DNA from: JADHUC01 sp964617665
GTDB lineage: Bacteria > Planctomycetota > Planctomycetia > Pirellulales > Pirellulaceae
DNA: 25,028 nt
Reading direction: 5' to 3'
NCBI GenBank assembly: GCA_964617665.1
Contig: CAZUAH010000171.1
Span: 1 to 25,028 of the forward strand
Below the pieces are notes generated by a model that saw only the letters and a program-made list of their open reading frames with translations, made no database searches and had not been told where the DNA came from. Shown piece after piece: positions 7,022 through 16,136 of the stretch. How positions within the stretch are numbered: the stretch's first letter is position 1; every line of letters starts with the position of its first letter. Made by a program: the position numbers and the translations under genes.

Positions 7022-8341
7022 ATGAGTAAGAACCGCATTCGCGTATCGCGTCGTGGTTTCATTTCGGGTATGGCCGCTTCGTTGGCAGCGCCCATGGTGA
7101 TTCCTCGCCATGTTCTGGGAGCTGACAACAACGCCGCAGCCAACGAGAAGATCGTGCTGGGCGCGATCGGCATCGGCAAGATGATGTACGGATCGCACCT
7201 GCCGCACTTCCTGCGCATGCCGGAAGTCAAAGTGGTCGCGGTTTCCGACGTGGACACAACTCGCCGTGATGCCGGTAAGAAACGGGTCGACGACGCATAC
7301 AAAAACACCGATTGCGCGGCCCACAGCGACTATCGCGAGATCGTGGAGCGGGACGACATTGATGCCATCGTTTGCGCCACGCCCGACCACTGGCACGCGC
7401 TCGTGATTCTTGCCGCGTGCAAGGCCGGCAAGGACATCTACTGCGAAAAGCCGCTGACGAACAACCTGATGGAAGCCAAGGCGGTCATGGATGCCGTGAA
7501 TGCCTCGGACATCATCTTCCAGACAGGTAGCCAGCAACGAGCCAGCAAGAACTTCCGTTATGCGTGCGAACTGGTGCAGAACGGACGGATTGGCGACATC
7601 AAACAGGTCACGGTCAGTGTCGGCGGTCCGCCGCGTCCGTGTAACCTGCCGGAAGAAGAGATGGAAGCGGAATTGGATTGGGAACGTTGGCTGGGGCCCG
7701 CGCCGAAACGCCCCTATAGCTCGGTACTCAGCCCTCGCGGCATGCACAACCACTTCCCATCATGGCGCAACTTCTGTGAATATGGCGGTGGCGGTATGAC
7801 CGATTGGGGAGCCCACCATTTCGACATCGCGCAATGGGGACTCGGCATGGACAAGTCGGGACCGGTTGAAATCGTCCCGCCAGAGAATCCAGCCTTGGGC
7901 CGCGGTGTCAAGTACATTTACGAGAATGGGATTGAAGTCATCCATGGCGGACCCAGCGGTGTCACGTTTATTGGCACGGACGGAGAGATCTTCGTGAATC
8001 GAGGAAAACTGTCCAGCAAACCCGATGACGTCATCAAGAAGCCGACCACCGACGATGAAATCCACTTGTACGAAGCACCGGGCGGAAGTCATGGCGGCCA
8101 TCGTCAGGACTGGGTGAACTGCGTCGGCAGCCGCAAGCAGCCAAACTGCCCGATCGAAACGGGTGCTCGCACCGTTGCCGTCTGTCACCTGGGCAACATC
8201 GCGTACCTGCACGGCGCCGAGCTTGGCGGGAAGTCGCTCAAGTGGGATCCACAGAAATGGGAATTCGTCGGAAACGACGAAGCCAACAAGTGGCGAGATT
8301 ACCCCTATCCTCGCAGCAAGGGCTATGAGTTGCCTGCTTGA
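7022..8341 (+). CDS. Tat-exported Gfo/Idh/MocA family oxidoreductase
   Basis: The protein has 439 residues. The ATG at 7022 lies six bases after AAGGAG, and earlier in-frame codons have no ribosome site. The N-terminus carries a twin-arginine signal (SRRGFIS, Arg10-Arg11, then a hydrophobic stretch to about residue 33, cleaved near LGA). The NAD(P)-binding strand follows (VLGAIGIGKMM, 45-55, then VVAVSDVD). The family signature EKPL lies at 142-145, in DIYCEKPLT, and the C-terminal half has GGGGMTDWGAHHFDIAQW. These enzymes oxidise or reduce sugars and cyclitols with tightly bound NAD(P), which explains folding before export by Tat. The exact substrate cannot be read from sequence. Planctomycetes encode dozens of paralogues, often near DUF1080 and ThuA genes, as in this window. 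Confidence 0.94.
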   Translation: MSKNRIRVSRRGFISGMAASLAAPMVIPRHVLGADNNAAANEKIVLGAIGIGKMMYGSHLPHFLRMPEVKVVAVSDVDTTRRDAGKKRVDDAYKNTDCAAHSDYREIVERDDIDAIVCATPDHWHALVILAACKAGKDIYCEKPLTNNLMEAKAVMDAVNASDIIFQTGSQQRASKNFRYACELVQNGRIGDIKQVTVSVGGPPRPCNLPEEEMEAELDWERWLGPAPKRPYSSVLSPRGMHNHFPSWRNFCEYGGGGMTDWGAHHFDIAQWGLGMDKSGPVEIVPPENPALGRGVKYIYENGIEVIHGGPSGVTFIGTDGEIFVNRGKLSSKPDDVIKKPTTDDEIHLYEAPGGSHGGHRQDWVNCVGSRKQPNCPIETGARTVAVCHLGNIAYLHGAELGGKSLKWDPQKWEFVGNDEANKWRDYPYPRSKGYELPA

Positions 8342-8471
8342 CGGGCCGCAGTTGAGAGGTCTTATATTCTTGCCTGAATCGGAGCCGGCAAGAACATGTT
8401 TCGTGCCACGGTCATTCGAACATGCTCGCGGTGCGTGGATCGCAGAGAACCATGAAGAGATGGGTCGAGTC

Positions 8472-9740
8472 ATGAAGAAGACAGGTATCGCAACTTGCCT
8501 TGGCGTGGGGCTTCTATTGGCTGGATGTCCACGTGCCGACAATTCAGTAGATACGGCCGTACAGCCTGAGAACGAAGTGACGGCTCCCACCTCGGACACG
8601 GTTGCTGCGGAACCGACCAATGCGAAGCCGGATGCCGAACTTGAGCCGGACGTCCAGCCCGAACCATCGGTTCCGAAGCCGACGCCTGCGGCGGAAGAGA
8701 TTGCAGCGGCGAAGGAGTTGGCAACGAACCTTGGGATTGCAGTAGAGGAAGATGCCGAAGGCCATGTTGTCGGGATCGACACGGCGAATCGAAGCTGGCC
8801 GACTAGCGAGCAAATGAAAGCGATCTTGGTTTTCCCTACGCTCGAATCGCTAACGCTTGAGGGGCCAGACGTCACCGACGAGTTGACGCCGCAGATTGCC
8901 GAGCTAACGTCTCTGACGTCGTTGGCTCTTCGCAATACACTGATTGGCGACAAGGGAATCGCCCACTTCACCACGCTCAAGTCACTCAAGGTCATAGACC
9001 TGCGTGTTTCCTCCCAGGTTAGCGACGCGTCCATGGAGACGCTGGCGAAACTGCCCGCATTGCGGGCGGTACGGGTCAACCACGTAACCAACCTGACCGA
9101 CGCCGGCATCACCGGGCTGCTGGCGATTCCCCAACTGACCGAATTGGACATTCGCAACTGCCGCGGAATCACCGAGGCGGGAATCGAGCAGTTGGCCAAG
9201 AAGGACACGCTACGCACACTGAAGGTAGGCGGTCCAGACGTTGACGATGACGTTCTGGGCGTGATCGCTGGTATGGATAAACTCGTGAACCTTTCGCTGG
9301 ACAACTGTGATATGACCGATGCGGGCGTTTCTGGGCTCGGCAAAGTGCCGCTTGTTGACTTGACGATCTATCAAGCGCCAAGTGTGACCGACGCAGGGCT
9401 GGAAGTGCTGGCCAACTACAACGACCTCCAGCGGCTGACGCTCCGGGACGTACCGTCCGCCAAAGGCACCGCATTGGCCAAGCTGCCAAACCCAGAGAAG
9501 CTGGTTTCGCTGAACATGTCCCAGTCAGGCATTGGCGATGCCGAAGTGGCACATCTCGCGGGGATGACAAACCTTGAAACCTTGAGCCTGAGCGAAACGC
9601 AGCTTACCGATCAAGCGGTCGACGCCCTCGCGAAATTGACCTCGCTGAAGGAAATGGTGCTGACGCAAACCAGCATCAGCGAAGAAGGAATGAACCGCCT
9701 CCGTGACGCCCTTCCTGATTGTTCGATTCGCTCGGATTAG
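8472..9740 (+). CDS. Leucine-rich-repeat lipoprotein
   Basis: The protein has 422 residues. It begins MKKTGIATCLGVGLLLAGC, a lipoprotein signal with lipobox LAGC and Cys19 as the lipidated residue. Another ATG at 8460 would add four residues. Neither start has a strong ribosome site, and the lipobox spacing favours 8472. Residues 20-75 are a Pro/Glu/Ala-rich linker. About residues 110-415 form 11-12 leucine-rich repeats of the cysteine-containing/GALA-like type, with recurring LTDAGI, ITEAGIEQL, MTDAGVSGL and LTDQAVDAL. It is probably a surface or periplasmic binding protein; the ligand is unknown. It lies 130 bases after the Gfo/Idh/MocA gene in the same direction, with no convincing promoter or terminator seen in that gap. 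Confidence 0.88.
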   Translation: MKKTGIATCLGVGLLLAGCPRADNSVDTAVQPENEVTAPTSDTVAAEPTNAKPDAELEPDVQPEPSVPKPTPAAEEIAAAKELATNLGIAVEEDAEGHVVGIDTANRSWPTSEQMKAILVFPTLESLTLEGPDVTDELTPQIAELTSLTSLALRNTLIGDKGIAHFTTLKSLKVIDLRVSSQVSDASMETLAKLPALRAVRVNHVTNLTDAGITGLLAIPQLTELDIRNCRGITEAGIEQLAKKDTLRTLKVGGPDVDDDVLGVIAGMDKLVNLSLDNCDMTDAGVSGLGKVPLVDLTIYQAPSVTDAGLEVLANYNDLQRLTLRDVPSAKGTALAKLPNPEKLVSLNMSQSGIGDAEVAHLAGMTNLETLSLSETQLTDQAVDALAKLTSLKEMVLTQTSISEEGMNRLRDALPDCSIRSD

Positions 9741-9886
9741 TGGAAGTCGGGTACTCCACGTGCGATCGTAGCGGCGGGATGGTATGATATTTGAAACCAC
9801 GCGGATTGGCCCGCAGGGCCTTTCCCAACAAACCTCACGTTCCCCTCTGTCCACCCCAAAGACTTAATGCAGCGGAGAGTAACATT

Positions 9887-11152
9887 ATGTATCGACAATT
9901 GACAATTGCCGCCTTGTGTGTCGCGTTTTTCGCCGGAGCCGATTGGACTCGCTTCCGCGGTCCCGACGGAAGCGGTATTTCCAAAGACACGGGTCTTCCC
10001 ACGACTTGGAGTGCCAGCGAGAACATCGTCTGGAAGACGCCTTTGCCGGGATTCGGCGCGTCCAGCCCGATCACCTTGGGGGATAAGATCTTCCTAACCG
10101 CCTATAGTGGCTACGGATTGGACAAAGACGAAGCGGGCGAGCAAAGGAAGCTCGTGCTTCACGCGCTGTGCTTGGACCGAGCGACCGGCAAGATCGTTTG
10201 GGACAAGACTACCGAACCTCAGCTACCAGAAACGGATTACGACAGCGGGCGAATTTCGTTGCACGGATACGCTTCGGCAACACCCGTCACGGACGGCGAG
10301 GCCGTGTATTTCTTCCTCGGCAAATCCGGACTGTTGAAGTACAGCTTGGATGGTGAACTGCTGTGGCAGGTGAGCGTCGGCACCGAAGTGGACAAGCACC
10401 GATGGGGCTCCGGGGCCTCGCCAATCCTTTACGAGGATCTGATCATCGTCAACGCCAGCGCCGAAAGCCAGTCGATCCGCGCTTTGCGAAAATCAAATGG
10501 CGAGGAAGTCTGGCGAGTGGACGGCATCGTCGACTCGTGGAGCACGCCGTTGGTTGTCACGAATGCAGACGGCGGCAAGGAGTTGGTGGTGGTCGAACGT
10601 TTTCAACTCTTTGGACTGGACCCGGTTAGGGGAACGAAACTCTGGTTCTTCACCAAACCGTCGGACTACGTCTGTCCGTCGGTGATCGTTGGCGACGGAA
10701 TCGTCTATATCATCAACAGCCGGTTTAAGGCCCTGTTGCTGGCCATCAGGACTGGTGGCCGAGGCGACGTTACCAACTCGCATGTGCTGTGGACAAAGAA
10801 ATGGACCACCCGCGTGAGCACACCGGTACTCTACGAAGGGCACCTGTACGCCATCGACCAAGCCGGAGTCGCCTCGTGCATCAACGTCGAGAATGGCGAA
10901 GAGGTGTTCAGCGAACGAATGGACATCAGCGGCGATGGCGACAAGATCTATGCCTCGATCGTGGCTGGCGACGGGAAGTTCTACGGCGTCACTCGCCTGG
11001 ACGGCACAGTCGTGCTGGCGCTGCAGCCGGAGTTCCAAGAGTTGGCCCATAACCATCTGGGCGACGCCAGCGTGTTCAATGCGACACCGACTATCAGCGA
11101 TGGCCAGCTACTATTGCGCAGCGACAAGGCACTGTACTGCATTGGCAAGTAG
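9887..11152 (+). CDS. PQQ-binding-like beta-propeller repeat protein
   Basis: The protein has 421 residues. The ATG at 9887 is preceded by GGAGAG seven bases upstream; the codons before it in frame lack a ribosome site. A short signal peptide (about 1-18) is followed by WTRFRGPDGSGIS, the opening of a large planctomycete family of BamB-like eight-bladed propellers. Blade motifs are visible as ALCLDRATGKIVWDKTT, KYSLDGELLWQVSVG, ALRKSNGEEVWRVDG and GLDPVRGTKLWFFTK. These carry the tryptophan-docking pattern of PQQ-enzyme repeats, but nothing shows that PQQ is actually bound. It is probably a periplasmic scaffold or binding protein. It ends 30 bases from the convergent radical SAM gene. Confidence 0.88.
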   Translation: MYRQLTIAALCVAFFAGADWTRFRGPDGSGISKDTGLPTTWSASENIVWKTPLPGFGASSPITLGDKIFLTAYSGYGLDKDEAGEQRKLVLHALCLDRATGKIVWDKTTEPQLPETDYDSGRISLHGYASATPVTDGEAVYFFLGKSGLLKYSLDGELLWQVSVGTEVDKHRWGSGASPILYEDLIIVNASAESQSIRALRKSNGEEVWRVDGIVDSWSTPLVVTNADGGKELVVVERFQLFGLDPVRGTKLWFFTKPSDYVCPSVIVGDGIVYIINSRFKALLLAIRTGGRGDVTNSHVLWTKKWTTRVSTPVLYEGHLYAIDQAGVASCINVENGEEVFSERMDISGDGDKIYASIVAGDGKFYGVTRLDGTVVLALQPEFQELAHNHLGDASVFNATPTISDGQLLLRSDKALYCIGK

Positions 11153-11182
11153 TCAGGGCGTTGATATCCATCGCGCGACAGA

Positions 11183-12316
11183 CTACTCGTGCGGCAGATT
11201 GTCCTCCAAGAAGGACAATATCGGATACGCTGCGTTGTAGTGCTTGTGAAGGAACAAGGGGTTGCGTTCTTCGTACAGCGTAGCCCCGATGCGGTCGGCG
11301 ATTGGGATGAGCATTTGCTCGTGCCGACACAGAACGGGCGATATCTCCGTGACCGTGCCGGTCGTCTGCCAGTTCAAACAGCCGCACGTGTTGTGACAGC
11401 GCCGACGGATGGCACAAGTGCGACACGGTTCCTTCTCGTCTTGCGATTCGTCGCGCAGGCGGTTCCGCTTGGTTTCGTCGATCCCCGTCGCCACGTCACC
11501 GATGCACCAGCGACTCTGGGGGCCGGCGGAAACGAACTGAACGCATGGGTACAGGTAGCCGTCGGGATCCACGGATAGTTGCCGGATCCCCAATTCACAA
11601 TGCTCCTTGCAGACGTCCTCGCCGCCGATGTGCGAAGATAGCTTGACCTCGAACGGACTCAAGTAGAACTTGCGTCCCTCGCGAGTCCACTCGATGTAGA
11701 GGTCGCCCAGTCGTTCGTACTGCTGCTGAACCTCGTCCAGGTCCGCTTCCGTCCACGCAGCGGCGTAGTTCAACGAGATGATCAGGTATCGGCAGCCCTC
11801 GTCCAGCAGAAAGCAGACCGATTCGGTCAGGTAACGGACCGTATCGGGATTGACGACCATCAGAACGCTGGAATACGGCCGGGCGGCAATCAACATCCGC
11901 AACTTTGGCAGAAGACGATCGAAGCTGGGCGATCCGTCCGGCAGACGGCGATACCGGTCGTGAGCCTCTTGAACGCCGTCCAGGCTCATGGCGATCAGAA
12001 CGTCGTTGTCGACGGCGAACTCCAGGAACGCTTCGTCCAGCAGGAGCCCGTTGGTTGTCAACTTGAAGTGAAACGGCCCCGCCCCATTCTGCTCCGTCGC
12101 CTTTGCCTCGGCGACGAGCGATCGAAGCAAATGCTTGTGCAGAAGCGGTTCTCCGCCGAAGAACACGAAGCCGCAAGGCCCGCTGTTAATCTGCGATCCC
12201 AGTTGCAGAGCTTTCCGCCCCACCTCGAAGTTCATTCCCTTGTCTGGCTGCGGCGGCGAATAGCAGTACGGGCATCGCAAGTTGCAGTTGCGCGTAAGAT
12301 GCAATGTCAAATGCAT
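11183..12316 (-). CDS. Radical SAM/SPASM protein-maturase-like enzyme
   Basis: The protein has 377 residues. The radical SAM cluster motif CNLRCPYC (Cys11, Cys15, Cys18) is almost at the N-terminus, followed by FFGGEP (GGEP 54-57). There is no N-terminal peptide-recognition (PqqD-like) domain. The C-terminal third is a full SPASM domain for two auxiliary 4Fe-4S clusters. It has C240-x12-G-x4-C258, then C298-x2-C301-x5-C307-x3-C311, then Cys313 and Cys330. This layout is that of anaerobic sulfatase maturases and RiPP or protein maturases such as PqqE. The start ATG (12316) lies only 2 bases past the stop of the upstream gene. Its ribosome site GAGGTGA is inside that gene, so the two are translationally coupled. 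The coupled gene product is the obvious candidate substrate. The chemistry is unknown. A sulfatase-maturase role is unlikely because no sulfatase is nearby. Confidence 0.92.
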   Translation of the reverse strand: MHLTLHLTRNCNLRCPYCYSPPQPDKGMNFEVGRKALQLGSQINSGPCGFVFFGGEPLLHKHLLRSLVAEAKATEQNGAGPFHFKLTTNGLLLDEAFLEFAVDNDVLIAMSLDGVQEAHDRYRRLPDGSPSFDRLLPKLRMLIAARPYSSVLMVVNPDTVRYLTESVCFLLDEGCRYLIISLNYAAAWTEADLDEVQQQYERLGDLYIEWTREGRKFYLSPFEVKLSSHIGGEDVCKEHCELGIRQLSVDPDGYLYPCVQFVSAGPQSRWCIGDVATGIDETKRNRLRDESQDEKEPCRTCAIRRRCHNTCGCLNWQTTGTVTEISPVLCRHEQMLIPIADRIGATLYEERNPLFLHKHYNAAYPILSFLEDNLPHE

Positions 12317-12318
12317 CG

Positions 12319-13245
12319 CTAGATCACCTCTTGGCTTGAGAGCCAAGCGACGAAGTCCTCGGCCTGCTGGCGCAACAGCTTCTTCCCTTCTTCCCGGCCG
12401 CGCTGTTTGCGCTGTTCCCAAGTCAGCTTGCGCTCTTCGTCCGTTGGATTCCTAGCGCGTCTGATGTCTTGCGCGGCCATCGGGTCATAGAAAACGCCTG
12501 CGTACCGCTTCTGCTTTCCCTGTTTTGCCAGTTCGCCGGAAACATATTGCGCTGCTTCTTTGAAGTCGTAAACAGAAACCGTTGACATGTAAGCGCCCAC
12601 GATCCGGCCGTCCTCGTCGACGACTCGACCGGAGCCAGTGTTGAGCCCGCCCAGTTTGCCATAGTCGGCTTTTGACACGAATTCGACCACGATGTTCTTG
12701 CGGGCGTCAAAGCCGTCGACCTCAAGGAGCTTGGCGTCCGAGTCCTTTTGGACGACCGCCTTTTCTTGGCTGCCTCGCACACTTTGATAGTGACGCGGGG
12801 CGATAGTGACGTCCATGAGCGTTGCACCGGTTCCCAACACCACACCATGTCCGCCAAGCACTTCCTTGATCACTTGCAGGGCTTCTTCCTCCGAAAGAAA
12901 CGCTGGCGGAGTGATCACAACGCAACCGGTCGCACCTCGCCCTGTACCGTGTTCGAAAACGGGGGCCACGACGGTAGCTGTACGCGACGCAGCCTTTTTT
13001 GCGGGAGTCCCCGCTTGCTCGGCCGCTACGGCCACCGGCGGCATACCAAGTTGCCCGAGCAGAGGCAACGCGTCCGTGTATCCGGACACGTTGGCTGCAA
13101 TCATCAACGAAGCCGCGCCTGCAAGTTTCTTGGTGTGCCGCCAGCCCCGTGGCAGACTCTGCGCAAGGAGCGGTTCGTCCGCGGGCAACTCATCTCGCGT
13201 CGGGTACGAAGGGGGAGAGATCCATTTGAGCGGTTTCACTTTCAC
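12319..13245 (-). CDS. HGxGRG-family protein A, putative substrate or partner of the radical SAM enzyme
   Basis: I do not recognise this family. I chose the GTG at 13245 (308 residues). GGGAG lies eight bases upstream, and this start aligns the N-terminus (MKVKP...PSYPTR) residue for residue with the paralogue at 14480 (MKPKP...PTYPTR). An ATG at 13260 would add five residues but has no ribosome site. Residues 41-56 are moderately hydrophobic, perhaps a membrane anchor or signal, followed by an Ala/Lys linker. The conserved core is at 92-131: VAPVFEHGTGRGATGCVV (His99, Cys108), then PPAFLSEEEALQVIKE. Later blocks are VVEFVS, GVFYDP and the C-terminal LLRQQAEDFVAWL. Together with the coupled radical SAM gene this suggests a modified protein. 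The glycine-rich HGTGRG and the adjacent cysteine are candidates for the modified site, by inference only. Confidence 0.8.
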   Translation of the reverse strand: MKVKPLKWISPPSYPTRDELPADEPLLAQSLPRGWRHTKKLAGAASLMIAANVSGYTDALPLLGQLGMPPVAVAAEQAGTPAKKAASRTATVVAPVFEHGTGRGATGCVVITPPAFLSEEEALQVIKEVLGGHGVVLGTGATLMDVTIAPRHYQSVRGSQEKAVVQKDSDAKLLEVDGFDARKNIVVEFVSKADYGKLGGLNTGSGRVVDEDGRIVGAYMSTVSVYDFKEAAQYVSGELAKQGKQKRYAGVFYDPMAAQDIRRARNPTDEERKLTWEQRKQRGREEGKKLLRQQAEDFVAWLSSQEVI

Positions 13246-13324
13246 GACAGCATCTCCCATCGCAAGAAATCGGCCGCTGTACGTGCAACACACTTGAAGC
13301 AGTATCAAAACCGATTCCTGCGCG

Positions 13325-13397
<73 letters not shown>

Positions 13398-13587
13398 CAC
13401 CCCATGTGGGTTTTGAAACCGCTTCCTGTCATTGTATCCGTTGAGCAGGTTTTCAGGAAGCTTCGCTTCGCCAAGCGTCGCCGTCGGCCAATCTCCGGCA
13501 ACGGGAATATCTTCTGGCCCGGGTCCCCGAAGAATACAATCGACAGCAGCGCGTTCGCGTTGTGAGCAACCAAAATCGACCAATCCC

Positions 13588-14439
13588 ATGACCGACAAGC
13601 TGGAACAAAGACGTTCGAACCGCAGGGAAATCATCGTCTTGGCGTGCTTGTTTGGGATTCATCTACTGATGGATGTGCTGATTGCCGGGCCCATACGCCG
13701 TGTCGACAGTCAGGTATTATTGCTGGTGATCGCGGCGATCCCAGTCGGCCAAGTCACTCTGCTGGCCCTTTGGGCGGGGTTGTCTCCGGTGCGTTCCTAT
13801 TTGCGCTTCGCACTGTTGACACTGGGGCTGGTTTGGCTGTGGTTCGTCGAAGGCCGTAGTCTCGATTTCAGTTACAATGTCGATCTGTCGACAGCACATG
13901 CGATGATGTTCTTGACGCAGGCGGCGATCGTCTTTGCCGACGCGTCGCTGATCCGCGTCGTGGCTTGGCGTCGTCGCCGCCGTGCGGAATCCGCTCCGCG
14001 AATGCAGGTTGGCCTTGGTTTCTTGCTGGCGTGGATCGCGTCCATCGCTGTTGCCCTCGCGCTAGGAAGAGAGGTATGGATACGTTGCGAGTGGTCGCTC
14101 GACGTGGTCAAGGGCAGGTTCTTTTGGTTCGGGTGCGTGGTCGGCGTCTACAATGCCTTGGTTGGCTTGCTGGCCATTTGGGCCAGGCCCGCCGGCTCGA
14201 AGTGGTTCGTGTGTCAGCTTGTGTTCGCATTGCTGTTGACTGGTCTGATGGCATGGTCGCAACGGCTCGCGTTGGAGATGCTTTTCGGGGAAGATGGCGG
14301 GTTGAACGCTCTTGACTGGCTTACGAGTGCGGGATCCCAAGCAGCTATTCTGCTGGCGACGCTCATACCATTTCGCATGGTCCGGCAGCGTGGTCACGCC
14401 ACAAACCTTGGCACAAAAGCAATTGCAGGCGTAGAATGA
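13588..14439 (+). CDS. Multi-pass membrane protein of unknown function
   Basis: The protein has 283 residues, and I do not recognise its family. About eight hydrophobic segments are visible, at roughly 15-34, 41-63, 70-88, 104-126, 140-160, 178-198, 206-228 and 245-263. The N-terminus is basic (MTDKLEQRRSNRREI), and an Arg cluster at 127-133 (AWRRRRRA) marks a probable cytoplasmic loop. No catalytic motif stands out. The ATG at 13588 has only a weak ribosome site; upstream in-frame codons fall in repeat-like DNA and are unlikely. It lies 40 bases before the HGxGRG lipoprotein gene in the same direction and diverges from the radical SAM pair. It could be a membrane partner of that system or a chance neighbour. 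Confidence 0.75.
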   Translation: MTDKLEQRRSNRREIIVLACLFGIHLLMDVLIAGPIRRVDSQVLLLVIAAIPVGQVTLLALWAGLSPVRSYLRFALLTLGLVWLWFVEGRSLDFSYNVDLSTAHAMMFLTQAAIVFADASLIRVVAWRRRRRAESAPRMQVGLGFLLAWIASIAVALALGREVWIRCEWSLDVVKGRFFWFGCVVGVYNALVGLLAIWARPAGSKWFVCQLVFALLLTGLMAWSQRLALEMLFGEDGGLNALDWLTSAGSQAAILLATLIPFRMVRQRGHATNLGTKAIAGVE

Positions 14440-14479
14440 GTAATGTGTCCCCAGTGGGCCTTAACGGGAGGACATTGGC

Positions 14480-15226
14480 ATGAAACCCAAACCGGTCCCA
14501 GAGCACACAAAGCCGACCTATCCGACGCGCCGCGAGTTTCTAGCAGGCAGCGCCGCGGCGATGCTGGTTGCCGGATGTGGCGACTCGGGCCTCACTGGCA
14601 GTATGCATCCAATCGTCGCCCCGATCTTCGACCATGGTGTGGGCCGCGGGGCGTGGGGATGCGTTGTCGTCAGCCCGCCCGTCTTCCTATCCGAAGAAGA
14701 AGCTGTTCAGGTAATCAAGGAAGAACTGGCCAAAGCCGGCGTCAGCCTTGGGGTAGGGATGCCACTAGGGGAGGTAACGATCGAGCATGTCGTCCCGTGG
14801 CAGCAGACGAACGACAAATGGCTCGGCGAGAAGAAGCCGACCGTATCCCACACGGTCTCCCTGGCGGCGGTCGATTGCGAGAATCGTGTTGGGATTGAGT
14901 TCGTGTCGCAGGAAGACTGCGATCAGTTCTCGGGCCGGGGATTCTCGACGGTGCAGAGTTTCGACACGAAAGGCTTGGCTGGACGTCTGGGTAGGGGAAT
15001 CCGTGACCAGGGCAAGGAGGACTTGCGCATTGGGATCTTCTATGATCCCCTTGAGAAACTGGACTTCTCCCTCGCCACGGATGCCATGCGGAAGGAGACG
15101 GAGGAGAACGACGAGGAGGATCCTCGCAGCCGCTTCGAAAGGATCGAAGCAACCGCGAAGAACAAATCGAAGGTCTTGCTCCGCCAACAGGCCCAGGATT
15201 TTGTCGCTTGGCTGAAAAAGAACTAA
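14480..15226 (+). CDS. HGxGRG-family protein B, Tat-exported lipoprotein
   Basis: The protein has 248 residues. The ATG at 14480 follows GGGAGGA by seven bases. The N-terminus combines a twin-arginine motif (TRREFLAG, Arg17-Arg18) with a lipobox (VAGC, Cys33), so it should be exported folded and lipidated. It is a full-length paralogue of the protein encoded at 12319-13245. Shared are MKxKP...YPTR, the core VAPIFDHGVGRGAWGCVV (His52, Cys61), PPVFLSEEEAVQVIKE, IEFVS, GIFYDP and the C-terminal LLRQQAQDFVAWL. The region 110-125 and an acidic stretch (TEENDEEDP, about 209-217) differ between the two. The family is unknown to me. Tat export fits a product that is modified or folded in the cytoplasm first, consistent with action of the nearby radical SAM enzyme. 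It ends 6 bases from the convergent DUF1080 gene. Confidence 0.82.
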   Translation: MKPKPVPEHTKPTYPTRREFLAGSAAAMLVAGCGDSGLTGSMHPIVAPIFDHGVGRGAWGCVVVSPPVFLSEEEAVQVIKEELAKAGVSLGVGMPLGEVTIEHVVPWQQTNDKWLGEKKPTVSHTVSLAAVDCENRVGIEFVSQEDCDQFSGRGFSTVQSFDTKGLAGRLGRGIRDQGKEDLRIGIFYDPLEKLDFSLATDAMRKETEENDEEDPRSRFERIEATAKNKSKVLLRQQAQDFVAWLKKN

Positions 15227-15232
15227 TCGACG

Positions 15233-16054
15233 TTACAGCGGTCGGATCCAGATGTTGCGGAAGCGAACCGGGCAGTGATGGGCTCCGAACGCGATTGGAC
15301 CTTTCGGCTTGATCGATTCGTAGCTGGCCAAGCCGGCGTGCGGAGTGTGGCCGTAAATCTCTTGGTCGTTGTGGACCAGCACGCCGTTGTGGAGCATCGT
15401 GATCCTGGCTGGCGCCACAACTTCGCCATCTTCGTCGAACTTTGGGGCGGTGAACACAATGTCAAACGTTTGCCACTCGCCCGGCTTGCGGCAGGCGTTC
15501 GCCAACGGCGGCGTTTGAGCATAAATCGCGGCCGCTTGCCCGTCTGCGTAGATTTTGGTCGTATAGTCATACGAATCGAAGATCTGCACTTCAATGTCCT
15601 CTAGGAAGAACAGACCGTTGTTACCGCGGTTTGTAATGCCTTCGGCCGGTTTCGTTGGTACCAGCCACTCCACGTGAAGCTGACAATCGCCAAATTCTTC
15701 ATTCGTCGTCAGCATGCCCTCAATGGCCACAAGCTCGCCGTCTTCCACTTTCCAGCCGTTCGGCTTCCACTGCGATAGATCTTTGCCATCAAACAGCGCG
15801 ATGGCGTCCGAAGGTGCGGTTCCGGCCGTATCCTGTGTGCTCGGCTCGCCGGGCGTTACTATCGGCGGCAGCGGCCGATCTGGGTCGTGCACGTGGAAAT
15901 CCGACCAGGGTTGAGCCGGAGTCGTCTTGTAGCCGAACACACCTGAACCGTCCTTGGCGTAGACGCGTTCATGTCTCTGGGCATGCGTATGCGGTTGGAC
16001 ACCGGCCACAAGCGACAGAAGGACAACGATTGCCACGAGTAATTTGCGATTCAT
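15233..16054 (-). CDS. DUF1080 (3-keto-disaccharide hydrolase-like) secreted protein
   Basis: The protein has 273 residues. The ATG at 16054 has GGGAG eight bases upstream, and a signal peptide ends near HAQ (residue 26). Residues about 84-273 form the DUF1080 domain: the opening AIALFDGKDLSQWKPNGWKV, GNNGLFFLEDIEVQIFDS, a WQTFDIVFTAP strand and the terminal FRNIWIRPL. This is a concanavalin-like jelly-roll fold. Some members hydrolyse 3-keto-glycosides produced by Gfo/Idh/MocA-type dehydrogenases, and one such gene lies at 7022. A role in a 3-keto-sugar route is therefore reasonable but not proven. About 60 residues precede the domain. Confidence 0.9.
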   Translation of the reverse strand: MNRKLLVAIVVLLSLVAGVQPHTHAQRHERVYAKDGSGVFGYKTTPAQPWSDFHVHDPDRPLPPIVTPGEPSTQDTAGTAPSDAIALFDGKDLSQWKPNGWKVEDGELVAIEGMLTTNEEFGDCQLHVEWLVPTKPAEGITNRGNNGLFFLEDIEVQIFDSYDYTTKIYADGQAAAIYAQTPPLANACRKPGEWQTFDIVFTAPKFDEDGEVVAPARITMLHNGVLVHNDQEIYGHTPHAGLASYESIKPKGPIAFGAHHCPVRFRNIWIRPL

Positions 16055-16136
16055 TTCTGTTCTCCCCCATTGTTGTCGGTTTCAGTTGTGAGACGACATT
16101 GAGTTACAGGCCAACCAATGCAGGCGCGTTCGAATC

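Noticed and set aside
7760..9343. Long minus-strand open frame across the oxidoreductase and LRR genes
   Set aside because: It overlaps two well-supported plus-strand genes, is serine-rich low-complexity sequence and has no ribosome site.
9783..9788. TATGAT as a -10 promoter box before the PQQ-propeller gene
   Set aside because: The -10 match is fair, but no -35-like sequence lies at the right distance, so a promoter cannot be claimed.
11183..12316. Anaerobic sulfatase-maturating enzyme
   Set aside because: The SPASM cysteine layout is compatible, but no sulfatase is encoded nearby and the enzyme is coupled to a different, unrecognised protein.
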